A stretch of DNA of 64,000 nt from Longimicrobium sp. (lineage in GTDB: Bacteria > Gemmatimonadota > Gemmatimonadetes > Longimicrobiales > Longimicrobiaceae), in the NCBI GenBank assembly GCA_036389135.1, contig DASVQP010000038.1:93154-157153 (forward strand). Direction: 5' to 3'. The notes under the pieces were generated by a model that was not told where the DNA came from, did no database searches, and was given only the letters and a program-made list of their open reading frames with translations. Below are positions 49,922 to 58,097 of this stretch, one piece after another (position 1 is the first letter of the stretch; each line of letters opens with the position of its first letter). Position numbers and translations under genes: made by a program.

Positions 49922-50343
49922 GACGTCTTCAGATCCGCTTCGACGGCTTCGTAGCGCGAGCCGCACTTGGTGAGCACGGTGGACGCCTCGAAGGTGCCGG
50001 CCCGCGTGAACTTCCCTTCCACCACCACGTCGCGCCCTTCCTTGAAAGTGTCCGGGAGCGGCCCGTTGTACTTCACGGGGAACTGCGTGGTCCCGTTGGC
50101 GATGTCCATCACGGAGAAGGAGAGGTCCAGCGTGCGCTGGTCGTAGCGCACGGTGCCGGGCACCACGCGCCCGCCCACCTTGTACCCCAGCGCGTGGAGC
50201 GACGGGTCCTTGTTCACCGCCGACACCAGCTCGGTGGGGGTGTAGTAGTACATCGCGGAGTCCTTCATCCCCGTAACCATCAGGTACCCCACGACGCCCA
50301 CCAGCGCCACGGCTGCCGCGGCGAACTTGCGCTGCTTCTTCAC
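49918..50343 (-). CDS. ccmE: CcmE haem chaperone, Cys-type (CxxxY)
   Basis: 141 residues from GTG 50343. One membrane anchor, OB fold (GGRVVPGTVRYDQRTL, VKYNGPLPDTFKEGRDVVVEG) and the haem site. Where E. coli CcmE has HxxxY (H130), this protein has C127-GSR-Y131. CxxxY CcmE proteins are known from Desulfovibrio and archaea, where Cys binds haem covalently, often in systems lacking CcmH. First gene of the ccm operon. Confidence 0.9.
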   Translation of the reverse strand: MKKQRKFAAAAVALVGVVGYLMVTGMKDSAMYYYTPTELVSAVNKDPSLHALGYKVGGRVVPGTVRYDQRTLDLSFSVMDIANGTTQFPVKYNGPLPDTFKEGRDVVVEGKFTRAGTFEASTVLTKCGSRYEAVEADLKTS

Positions 50344-50454
50344 CGGGAGATCCTCCGCGGAAGGGTGCGAGTCAACGCGCCGAATATAGCGCGCAATCTT
50401 CTGCGGTGAAAGGCGTTCGGCGCTACACGGTTGTGGGGGAAAGCCTGACGGACG

Positions 50455-50589
50455 GGGATGAGGGGATGGGGGATGAGGGGATGAACTACACAGCCCCGAT
50501 AATTTCATGCCTTCATCCCACATCCCCCTCCCCTCATCCCCTCATCCCTTCATCCCTTCAGCCCCTCATCCCCTCATCCCCTCACCCCC
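50455..50589. repeat. Inverted arrays of GGGGATGA octamers
   Basis: Left arm from 50455 of GGGGATGA-type units, a short AT-rich centre (TACACAGCCCCGATAA), then from about 50507 a right arm of the complementary TCATCCCC/TCATCCCT units. It runs into recN and may affect the last codons. Built like family B (inverted arrays of short units) but from a different unit. Located between recN and ccmE. Confidence 0.8.
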
Positions 50590-52272
50590 TCATCCCTTCA
50601 TCCCCGCGGTCACTCCGCGCTCCAGCAGCTCACGCGCGTGCTCCAGCGACTTCTCGCTCTCCGGATCGCCGCCGAGCATGCGGGCGATCTCGGAGACGCG
50701 GCCGGCGGATTCCAGGGGGGTGACCTCGGTGGTAGTGCGCCCGTCGCGCTCCAGCTTGGAGACGAGGAGGTGCAGGTGCGCGCGCGAGGCGATCTGCGGA
50801 AGGTGGGTGATGGCGAAGACCTGATGGCTCCCCGCCACCTCCCGCATCTTGTCCCCCACCTGCAGCCCCACCCGCCCACCGATGCCCGCGTCCACCTCGT
50901 CGAAGATCAGCGTGGGGACGGAGTCCAGCCGCGCCAGGATCGTCTTGAGCGCCAGCATGATGCGCGACATCTCCCCGCCGGAGGCGACAAAGGAGAGCGG
51001 CCTGGGGTCGAAGCCCTTGTTGAGCGACACGCGGAACTCGACGTCCTCCGCCCCGTGCGCGCCCGGCGCCGCGAGCGGCACGCGCACCGCCGCGAAGACC
51101 CCGCCCGCCATCCCCAGCTCGGGGAGCACGGAGGTGACCTCGCGCGACAGCTTCTTGACCGCCTTGTCGCGGCGAACGGTAAGGTCGGCGGCCGTTGCAT
51201 CGCGGGCCTCGCGGGCGGCGAGCAGGCGCTTGTTGAGCGCGGCGGCCTCGAAGCCGGCGCCGTCCACCAGGTCCAGCTCGGCGCGCGCCTGCCGCCCGAT
51301 CTCCACGATCTCCTCCAGCGTGCCACCGTACTTGGAGCGCAGGCGGAAAAGCAGGTCCTGGCGGCGGCGGATCTCGTCCAGGCGCGCGGGATCGTGCTCG
51401 ATGTTGGCGGCGTAGCGCTCCATGCGGTCGCCCAGCTCCTGGAGCGCGTAGTACGCGCTGTCGTACAGCTCCTGGAGCTCCGCCTGCGACGGGTCGATGC
51501 GGACGAGCGAGTCCAGCGCGCGGCGGATGCTCCCCAGCCCGCTCACCAGCGCCTCGTCCGCGCCGATCAGCGCCTCGTACAATCCGCCGGAGAGCGCGGT
51601 CAGCTCCTCCGAGTGGGTGAGGCGGCGCGCGTCGTCCTCCAGCTCCTCCTCCTCGCCGGGGCTGAGGGCGGCCTTTTCGATCTCGTCCGCCTGGAAGCGC
51701 AGGTAGTCGGCGCGCTGCATGGCCTCGCGGCGGCGCGTCTCTAGCGACTCCAGCTCGCGCTCCAGCCCCAGGACGGCGGCGTGCGCGGCGCGCATCTTCT
51801 CCACCGCCTCCGCATTGCCTGCGTAGGCGTCCAGGATGGCGCGCTGCTCGTCGCGGCGGAGGAGCGTCTGATGCTCGTGCTGGCCGTGGAGGTCCACCAG
51901 GAGCCGCCCCAGCTCGCCCAACACGGAGACGGTGGTCGGCGAGCCGTTGACCCAGGCGCGGCTGCGCCCCTCGGCCACCACCTCGCGCTTGAGGACGAGC
52001 GTCCCCTCCTCCGCCTCGAAGCCGCGCTCGTCCAGCATCCGTTCCACGTCCTCGCGCCCGGCCACGTCGAACACGCCCTCTACCGACGCGCGCTCCTCGC
52101 CGTGGCGCACGACGTCCGCGGAGGCCCGCTCGCCCAGGAGCAGGCCCAGCGCGCCCACGATGATCGACTTGCCCGCGCCGGTCTCGCCGGTGAGCACGTT
52201 GAGGCCCGGCCCCAGCCGTACGCTGAGCCGGTCGATCAGGGCGAAGTTGCGGATCCGCAGCTCGGAAAGCAT
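50590..52272 (-). CDS. recN: DNA repair protein RecN
   Basis: 560 residues from ATG 52272. SMC-like: Walker A GETGAGKSI, coiled-coil arms (about 150-370; ELESLETRRREAMQRAD), signature VASGGEMSRIMLALK, Walker B LIFDEVDAGIGG, H-loop ITHLPQIAS. Acts in double-strand break repair. The 3' end borders the GGGGATGA repeat. Confidence 0.96.
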   Translation of the reverse strand: MLSELRIRNFALIDRLSVRLGPGLNVLTGETGAGKSIIVGALGLLLGERASADVVRHGEERASVEGVFDVAGREDVERMLDERGFEAEEGTLVLKREVVAEGRSRAWVNGSPTTVSVLGELGRLLVDLHGQHEHQTLLRRDEQRAILDAYAGNAEAVEKMRAAHAAVLGLERELESLETRRREAMQRADYLRFQADEIEKAALSPGEEEELEDDARRLTHSEELTALSGGLYEALIGADEALVSGLGSIRRALDSLVRIDPSQAELQELYDSAYYALQELGDRMERYAANIEHDPARLDEIRRRQDLLFRLRSKYGGTLEEIVEIGRQARAELDLVDGAGFEAAALNKRLLAAREARDATAADLTVRRDKAVKKLSREVTSVLPELGMAGGVFAAVRVPLAAPGAHGAEDVEFRVSLNKGFDPRPLSFVASGGEMSRIMLALKTILARLDSVPTLIFDEVDAGIGGRVGLQVGDKMREVAGSHQVFAITHLPQIASRAHLHLLVSKLERDGRTTTEVTPLESAGRVSEIARMLGGDPESEKSLEHARELLERGVTAGMKG

Positions 52273-52320
52273 GCGCGAAGATACCCCGAAAGGTGGACAC
52301 GGTTCGCGGGGGAGGAAAAG

Positions 52321-52383
52321 AAGTGCCAAGTCCCAAGTGCCAGGTCCTGAGTAACAGCACTTAGCACTTAGGACTTGGCACTT
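52321..52383. repeat. Family B heptamer inverted array, copy 3
   Basis: Short copy: AAGTGCC/AAGTCCC/AAGTGCC/AGGTCCT units, TGAGTAACAG centre, then complementary CACTTAG and CTTGGCACTT units. Fills the spacer between mgtE and recN. Confidence 0.8.
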
Positions 52384-52385
52384 CC

Positions 52386-53759
52386 CTACAGCAGCATCCG
52401 CGACGCGAGCCCCAGGAGCAAAAAGAACCCGAACATGTCCGTGAACGCCGTCACGAAGATGGAGGAGGCGATGGCGGGGTCGATGCCCAGGCGCTCCAGC
52501 ATGGTGGGCACGAAGGCGCCGGCGAAGCTCCCCACGGCCAGGTTCCCCCACATCGACATCAGCACCACCAGCGCCAGCTTGGTGTTGGCGCCTTCGTGGC
52601 TGGCGAGGAGGTAAGTGGCGGTGGCGAGGACGAGGCCGGTCAACAGGCCATTGGTGGCACCCACCAGGAGCTCCTTGAAGAGGACGCTCCACAACCGCTT
52701 GGTGCCGGGGGTGAGCGCGAGCCGCCGCACCGTCACCGCCAGCGCCTGCGTCCCGCTGTTGCCGCCCATGCCGGCGATCACCGGCATGCACACGGCCAGC
52801 AGCGCCACGTTCGCCACCACGTCCTCGAATGCGTAGATGATGGCCGCGGCGGACGAGGCGGTCAGCAGATTGACGCACAGCCAGGGGAGCCGGGAGCGCA
52901 CCGCGTCCTGCCAGCCGCCGCGCAGCTCCTCCGCCTGCGAGGTGCCGCCGAGGCCGAGGATGTCGCGCGTGTTCTCCTCCTCCATCACGTCCAGGACGTC
53001 GTCAAAGGTCACGCCGCCCAGCAGCCGCCCCGCGCCGTCCACCACCGCCACCACCGTCAGGTTGTAGCGCGACACCATGCGCGCCACCTCCTCGCGGTCC
53101 GTCTCCGGGAGGACGGTCGCGGGGACCTCCTCCAGCAGGTCCGTCACCTGCGCGGCCGGCGACGCGCTCACCAGCCGCGCCAGCGGAAGGAAGCCCTGGA
53201 GCACGCGCCGGCGGTCGACCACGAAGACGACGTAAAGCTCCTCCATCTCCTGCTCCAGCGCCTGCCGCCGCACCTCCTCGGTCGCCTCCGCGGCGGTGAG
53301 GCCCACGGGGATCGCGACCAGCTCCGTGGTCATGATGCCGCCCGCGGAGTCTTCCGGGTAGCGCATCAGGTCGCGGATCTCGCCGGCGTCCTCCACCGGG
53401 AGCGCCGCCAGCACGCGCGCCTGGTCTTCCGGGTCCATCTCGCCGATCAGGTCCGCGGCGTCGTCGTCGGACATCTCGGCCACGACGGCGGCGATCTGCT
53501 CGTTTTCCAGGCCGGCGAGCGAGTCCTCGGGGTGCTCGTCGGGGTCCATCTCGGCCAGCGCCTCGGCGGCGAGCGCCGGGTCGCCGGCAAGCACGCGCAC
53601 CGCGTGGGCGCGGTCCTCCTCGTCCAGCTCCTCCAGCAGGTCCGCGATGTCGCTGGCGTGCGGAACCTCGTCCAGGAACGCGCGCAGCCCCGCGTCGTCC
53701 TCGTGCTCGAGGAGCTCGCGGAGGCGTGCGACGGACAGTTGCTCGGAAGCGGGCATCAA
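52386..53759 (-). CDS. mgtE: Magnesium transporter MgtE
   Basis: 457 residues. N-terminal superhelical MgtE-N domain (about 10-130), two CBS domains (about 135-265; MRYPEDSAGGIMTTE), linker helix and a five-helix membrane domain with ANVALLAVCMPVIAGMGGNSGTQ (pore) and FGFFLLLGLASRML. Mg sensing by the cytosolic domains gates the channel. Complete. Confidence 0.96.
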   Translation of the reverse strand: MMPASEQLSVARLRELLEHEDDAGLRAFLDEVPHASDIADLLEELDEEDRAHAVRVLAGDPALAAEALAEMDPDEHPEDSLAGLENEQIAAVVAEMSDDDAADLIGEMDPEDQARVLAALPVEDAGEIRDLMRYPEDSAGGIMTTELVAIPVGLTAAEATEEVRRQALEQEMEELYVVFVVDRRRVLQGFLPLARLVSASPAAQVTDLLEEVPATVLPETDREEVARMVSRYNLTVVAVVDGAGRLLGGVTFDDVLDVMEEENTRDILGLGGTSQAEELRGGWQDAVRSRLPWLCVNLLTASSAAAIIYAFEDVVANVALLAVCMPVIAGMGGNSGTQALAVTVRRLALTPGTKRLWSVLFKELLVGATNGLLTGLVLATATYLLASHEGANTKLALVVLMSMWGNLAVGSFAGAFVPTMLERLGIDPAIASSIFVTAFTDMFGFFLLLGLASRMLL

Positions 53760-53790
53760 GCGCGGGCCAGGGGTGGGGCGTGGCGAAGAA

Positions 53791-54243
53791 TCATGTGTCG
53801 CCGGAGAGGAAGGAGCGCAGCAGCTCTTCCTGTCGGACGAACATCTCGGACTGCATGCGCTCGGGTCCGTCGGGGTGCTGGTAGCCGAGGACGTGGAGGA
53901 CGCCGTGCACGGCCACGCGCAGCACCTCCTCCTCCGCCGTCGCGCCGAACTCGGCGGCCTGGCGGACGGCCTGCTCCACGCCCACGTACACGTCGCCCAG
54001 CGGCGGCTCGTCGCCTTCGTGCATGGCGAAGGTGATGACGTCGGTGGGCCCCTCGTGCTCCAGGTACTGGTCGTTCATCGCCGCGATGGCGCCGTCAGCC
54101 AGCAGCGCGACGGAGATCTCCGCCTCGGCGACCCCCTCGGCGAGCAGGACGTGGCGCACGGCGGCCTCCACGCGCTCCGGCCGGACGGGCGGCGCCACGC
54201 CTTCGCCCACGCTCACCTCCACGATCAGTTCTTGCACGTTCAC
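53791..54243 (-). CDS. ybeY: rRNA maturation RNase YbeY
   Basis: 150 residues from GTG 54243 (GTGA overlap with the pgpH stop). Zn-binding signature HGVLHVLGYQHPDG (HxxxHxxGxxH), conserved TDVITFA with the usual Asp/Thr and Arg in RVAVHG. Processes 16S rRNA 3' ends. phoH-pgpH-ybeY is a common order. Confidence 0.96.
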   Translation of the reverse strand: MNVQELIVEVSVGEGVAPPVRPERVEAAVRHVLLAEGVAEAEISVALLADGAIAAMNDQYLEHEGPTDVITFAMHEGDEPPLGDVYVGVEQAVRQAAEFGATAEEEVLRVAVHGVLHVLGYQHPDGPERMQSEMFVRQEELLRSFLSGDT

Positions 54244-56519
54244 CCCGCGGCCCGGGTGGGCTCCGGCTCCTGCGCTTCCCGGGGGAGTTCCGGGGCGGGG
54301 ACGGCGGAGGGATAGTCGAGGCGCTGGTGGTACATCCCCGAGAGGACGCGGGCCAGCACTTCGCGCGTCGTGTGGATCTCGCGCAGCGTCAGCGGGCACT
54401 CGTCGAGCTGGCCGGCGGCGATCTTGGCGCCCACGATGCGGTCCACCAGCTCGCGGATCCGCTCCGGCGTGGGGTCCTGCAGCACGCGCGCGGCGGACTC
54501 CACCGAGTCGGCCATCATCACCACCGCCGTCTCGCGCGTCTGCGGCTTGGGGCCCAGGTACTGGAAGTCCGTCGCGTTGACGCGGGCGTCCGGGTCCGCG
54601 GCGCGGGCCTGGTCCAGGAAGAACGATATCGACTGCGTGCCGTGGTGCTGCGTGATGAAGGCGCGCACCGTGGCCGGCACCTTGTACTCTTCCGCCAGCC
54701 GCAGCCCCTCGATGACGTGGCTGCGCACGATGGCCGCGCTCATGGCCGGCTTCAGCTTGTCGTGCGGGTTGCGGCCGCGCGGCTGGTTCTCGATGAAGTA
54801 GTGCGGCTTGGCGATCTTGCCCACGTCGTGGTAGTAGACCCCCACGCGGGCCAGCAGCGCGTTGGCGCCGATGGCGTTGCACACCGCCTCGGCCAGGTTC
54901 GCCACGCTGATGGTGTGCGCGTACGTCCCCGGCGCCTCCATGGAGAGCCGGCGCAGGAGCGGGTGGTTGGGATCGGCCAGCTCCAGCAGCGTCTGCGCGG
55001 TCGTCACGCGGGTGAACCACTCCGCCACGGGAAGGAAGCCGATGGCCAGCAGCGTGCACGCCGTCGCGTTCACCACGCCCCACACCGCGGACCAGCCGAT
55101 CACCTGCCACGGCTCCGCGCGCTGCAGCCCGACCGCGAGTGCGCACGCCGCGTACGCCGCCCCCACAACTCCCGCCACCGCCCACGTCTGCAGCCGCCGC
55201 TGCGCCAGCCGCACGCCGAACGACGCCGCGGCGCCGCCCACCGCCGCCGAGAACGCCGTCGCCGCGCCCAGGAAAGGCGTCTGTCCACCGAGGAGGAGCG
55301 CCAGCACGAGCGCCGTCACCAGCGCCAGCCGCCCGCCCCAGAGCACGGCCACGACGAGCGTCGCAAAGGGCACCGGGATCAGCTCCGGCGGCAGCCCGCC
55401 GCGCGCCACCAGCGCCGCCATGCCCGAGACGGCGACGATCAGAACCGCCAGGAACGTGACGGCGCGGTCATCATCGTACACCTGGAGCCGCGCCAGGCGC
55501 AGGAGGAAGCCGACGATGCCCAGCAGGAGCACGTTGTACAGGATGGAGCCCAGAACGCGCCCCGTCGTGCGCCCGCCGCCACGCTCGTCGCGCTGCGCGT
55601 CGAGGGCGGCCTGATAGGCGCGCAGGCGCTCCTCTTCGCGCTCTCCCACCTGCTCGCGCGCGCCGACGATCCTTTCGCCGGCCAGGACGCGCGCCTTCAC
55701 CGGGTCCACCGCGGCGCGGGCGCGTTCGCGGGCGGCGCGCGTCTCCGCCTCGTTGTGCGCGAGCGAGGGGCGGAAGTAGCGCACCAGCAGCAGGCGCTGC
55801 AGCTCCGCCGCATCCGCACCCAGCTCGGGCGGGAGCGCCGCGGCGGCACCGCTGAAGAACTCGTCCGCGGTGCGCAACGAGTCGGACGGCACGAGCCGCT
55901 CGCCGTCGGGCAGGCCGCGCACGCGCACGGCCGGGAGGCGGTTGCGCTCGGTGGCGCCGCGCGCGATCCCCTGCCCGAACCGCTCGCGCACGGTCGCCTC
56001 GGTCGCCGCGGCCAGCATCGCGCGCCGCGTGGAGTCGCCCAGCACCTCGACCGCGCCCAGCGTCGTGGGGACGCGGGCGGCGGCCAGGGTGCGGCGCACC
56101 GCCTCGTCACGCTCGGCTGCCGGTGCGGCGGCGAGTTGGCGGTCGACGGACGCAAAGAAGACCCGCAGGCCGCGCACGACGCTGTCCGCGGCGGTGGGGT
56201 CGAAGTCGTAGACCGGGGGGATGCCGCTGGCGGCCTCGTCCTGGTCGTGGCGCAGCTCCTCGGTGGTCTTGGGGATCTGGAATGGGATCTCCGCCACCAC
56301 GTCCTTGCGCGCCACAACGCCGCGCTCCAGCACCGGCGTGTCCGACCCGCGCGCCGCCGGAAAGAGCGCGGTCACGGCCCCCGCCGTGCCCAGGAGCAGG
56401 GCCAGGCGGAAGCCGTGGTGGCGCAGGCGCCGCGCGCGGGTCCAGGGCGCATCGTCCCCGGCGGGGCGCAGGGCGGCGCGCCGCTCGGGCCGGGGCAGCT
56501 CCGCGGCGGCGGGCTTCAT
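54240..56519 (-). CDS. PgpH-type 7TM-HD c-di-AMP phosphodiesterase
   Basis: 759 residues. Cytosolic start, first membrane helix (FRLALLLGTAGAVTALF), extracytoplasmic 7TMR-HDED domain (about 70-320), seven-helix 7TM-7TMR_HD block (about 330-500) and a C-terminal HD domain: H535 in YAHTISVANL, H564/D565 in YYHDVGKIAKP, plus late HVIEG and HHG residues. The PgpH family degrades c-di-AMP. The YbbR gene at 8451 is a related signalling hint; no cyclase was found in the window. Confidence 0.93.
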   Translation of the reverse strand: MKPAAAELPRPERRAALRPAGDDAPWTRARRLRHHGFRLALLLGTAGAVTALFPAARGSDTPVLERGVVARKDVVAEIPFQIPKTTEELRHDQDEAASGIPPVYDFDPTAADSVVRGLRVFFASVDRQLAAAPAAERDEAVRRTLAAARVPTTLGAVEVLGDSTRRAMLAAATEATVRERFGQGIARGATERNRLPAVRVRGLPDGERLVPSDSLRTADEFFSGAAAALPPELGADAAELQRLLLVRYFRPSLAHNEAETRAARERARAAVDPVKARVLAGERIVGAREQVGEREEERLRAYQAALDAQRDERGGGRTTGRVLGSILYNVLLLGIVGFLLRLARLQVYDDDRAVTFLAVLIVAVSGMAALVARGGLPPELIPVPFATLVVAVLWGGRLALVTALVLALLLGGQTPFLGAATAFSAAVGGAAASFGVRLAQRRLQTWAVAGVVGAAYAACALAVGLQRAEPWQVIGWSAVWGVVNATACTLLAIGFLPVAEWFTRVTTAQTLLELADPNHPLLRRLSMEAPGTYAHTISVANLAEAVCNAIGANALLARVGVYYHDVGKIAKPHYFIENQPRGRNPHDKLKPAMSAAIVRSHVIEGLRLAEEYKVPATVRAFITQHHGTQSISFFLDQARAADPDARVNATDFQYLGPKPQTRETAVVMMADSVESAARVLQDPTPERIRELVDRIVGAKIAAGQLDECPLTLREIHTTREVLARVLSGMYHQRLDYPSAVPAPELPREAQEPEPTRAAG

Positions 56520-57520
56520 CAGGAAGCCACCGGCTCCTGGCTGCCGTCGGGCACCGTCTCGCCGCTGGCGATGGCGTACGCCTCGATGATCTCCTTCACC
56601 AGCCGGTGGCGGATGACGTCGCGCCCGCTCAGGTACGAGAAGGCGATCCCCTCGATCCCCTTCAGCACCTGCTCCACCTCGATCAGCCCCGAGTCGCCCT
56701 TGTTGGGAAGGTCGATCTGCGTCTTGTCCCCCGTGATCACCGCCTTGGAGTTCAGCCCCAGGCGGGTGAGGAACATCTTCATCTGCGCGCGCGTGGCGTT
56801 CTGCGCCTCGTCCAGGATCACGAAGGCGTCCTGCAGCGTGCGCCCGCGCATGTACGCCAGCGGCGCGATCTCGATGGAGCGGCTCTCCATCGCCCTGCGC
56901 AGCCGGTCGGGCGGGATCATGTCCTCCAGCGAGTCGTACAGCGGGCGCAGGTACGGATCGATCTTCTCCTGCAGGTCGCCCGGCAGGAAGCCCAGGTTCT
57001 CACCGGCTTCCACGGCGGGGCGCGCCAGGATGATGCGCTTCACCCGCTTCTTGAAGAGCGCGTCCACCGCCATGGCGACGGCCAGGTAGGTCTTTCCGGT
57101 CCCGGCCGGACCGATCCCCACCGTGATGTCGTTCTCCTCGATGTTCTGGAGGTACGCCGCCTGCCCCTCGGACTTGGGGGTGATGGCGCGGCGCACGCCC
57201 GGCACGACGACGCGGCCGGGATCGGCCAGCTTACCCACTCCGTTGCCGGAGCGGGACGCATCGAAGAAGCGCGCCACGTCGTCGGTGCCAAAGGGCACTC
57301 CGGTGCGCGCCATCTGGATCATGTGCTGCGCGACGGGAACGGTGCGCTCCACGTCTTCGAGCCGACCACTGAGGAGGAGGTGGTCGTCGCGCAGGACCAC
57401 GCGCAGCCCGGACACGCGCCCGAGCTCGGTGAGGTTGGCGTCGTTCACCCCGCCCAGCGCGAGCGGGTCCGCCCCTTCGGCGGGAAGCCGGTGCTGGACC
57501 GGCGATGGAGTATCAGGCAT
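56519..57520 (-). CDS. PhoH-family ATPase/RNA-binding protein
   Basis: 333 residues. Small N-terminal KH-like region, then P-loop: Walker A GPAGTGKT, Walker B FVILDEAQNATRAQM, and the arginine-containing SYLSGRDVIRHRL. The ybeY-linked PhoH/YbeZ type, involved in rRNA metabolism. Stop overlaps the pgpH start by one base (TGATG). Confidence 0.95.
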   Translation of the reverse strand: MPDTPSPVQHRLPAEGADPLALGGVNDANLTELGRVSGLRVVLRDDHLLLSGRLEDVERTVPVAQHMIQMARTGVPFGTDDVARFFDASRSGNGVGKLADPGRVVVPGVRRAITPKSEGQAAYLQNIEENDITVGIGPAGTGKTYLAVAMAVDALFKKRVKRIILARPAVEAGENLGFLPGDLQEKIDPYLRPLYDSLEDMIPPDRLRRAMESRSIEIAPLAYMRGRTLQDAFVILDEAQNATRAQMKMFLTRLGLNSKAVITGDKTQIDLPNKGDSGLIEVEQVLKGIEGIAFSYLSGRDVIRHRLVKEIIEAYAIASGETVPDGSQEPVAS

Positions 57521-57551
57521 TTAGTTATGCTGCGGGTGTATGGAGAAACTG

Positions 57552-58092
57552 AAGTGCCAAGTGCCAAGTGCTAAGTGCCAAGTGCTAAGTGCCAAGTAAA
57601 GGCGGCGCCGTGCCGTAGGGGCGCGATTCATCGCGCCCGTGTCCGCCCCCGCACCGCCGCCCTCGCGCACGCCGACCCGCGTAGGGGCAGACCTGCGTGT
57701 CTGCCCGCCCTTTGCCCCCGCACGGTTAACGCCGCACGCACCACCCCTGGTAAGGGCGGCCCCACGTGGCCGCCCGTGCCCGCCCCCGCACCGCCCCCTG
57801 CGCGCGTCCACCCAACCCCCTCTGTCATCCTGAGCGACGCGCTTCTCTGCCCTCTCCCATGCTCGGAGCCACGGCGCGGAGCGAAGGATCTACTGCGCGT
57901 GCCGTGAGGTCCAGCGTGTCGCACCGTTCCCTTGCCTCGCCGGCTAGATCCTTCGGTCACCGCAGGGAGTCCGGCTTGCTCCGCGATGCTCCGTTAGGCG
58001 GGCTCCCTCAGGATGACAGTTGGGGCCGCTTCGTCACCCTCTAGGCACTAGGCACTAGGCACTAGGCACTAGGCACTTGGCACTTGGCACTT
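57552..58092. repeat. Nested repeats: family B arms enclosing families D and C
   Basis: Left B arm 57552-57597 (AAGTGCC/AAGTGCT units), right B arm 58041-58092 (CTAGGCA/CTTGGCA units). Between them: family D palindromes at about 57614-57640, 57681-57707 and 57750-57778, and family C copy 3 at 57823-58018 (12-base inverted termini TGTCATCCTGAG). No gene in the 576-base phoH-aspS spacer. Confidence 0.85.
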
Positions 58093-58097
58093 CCCTA

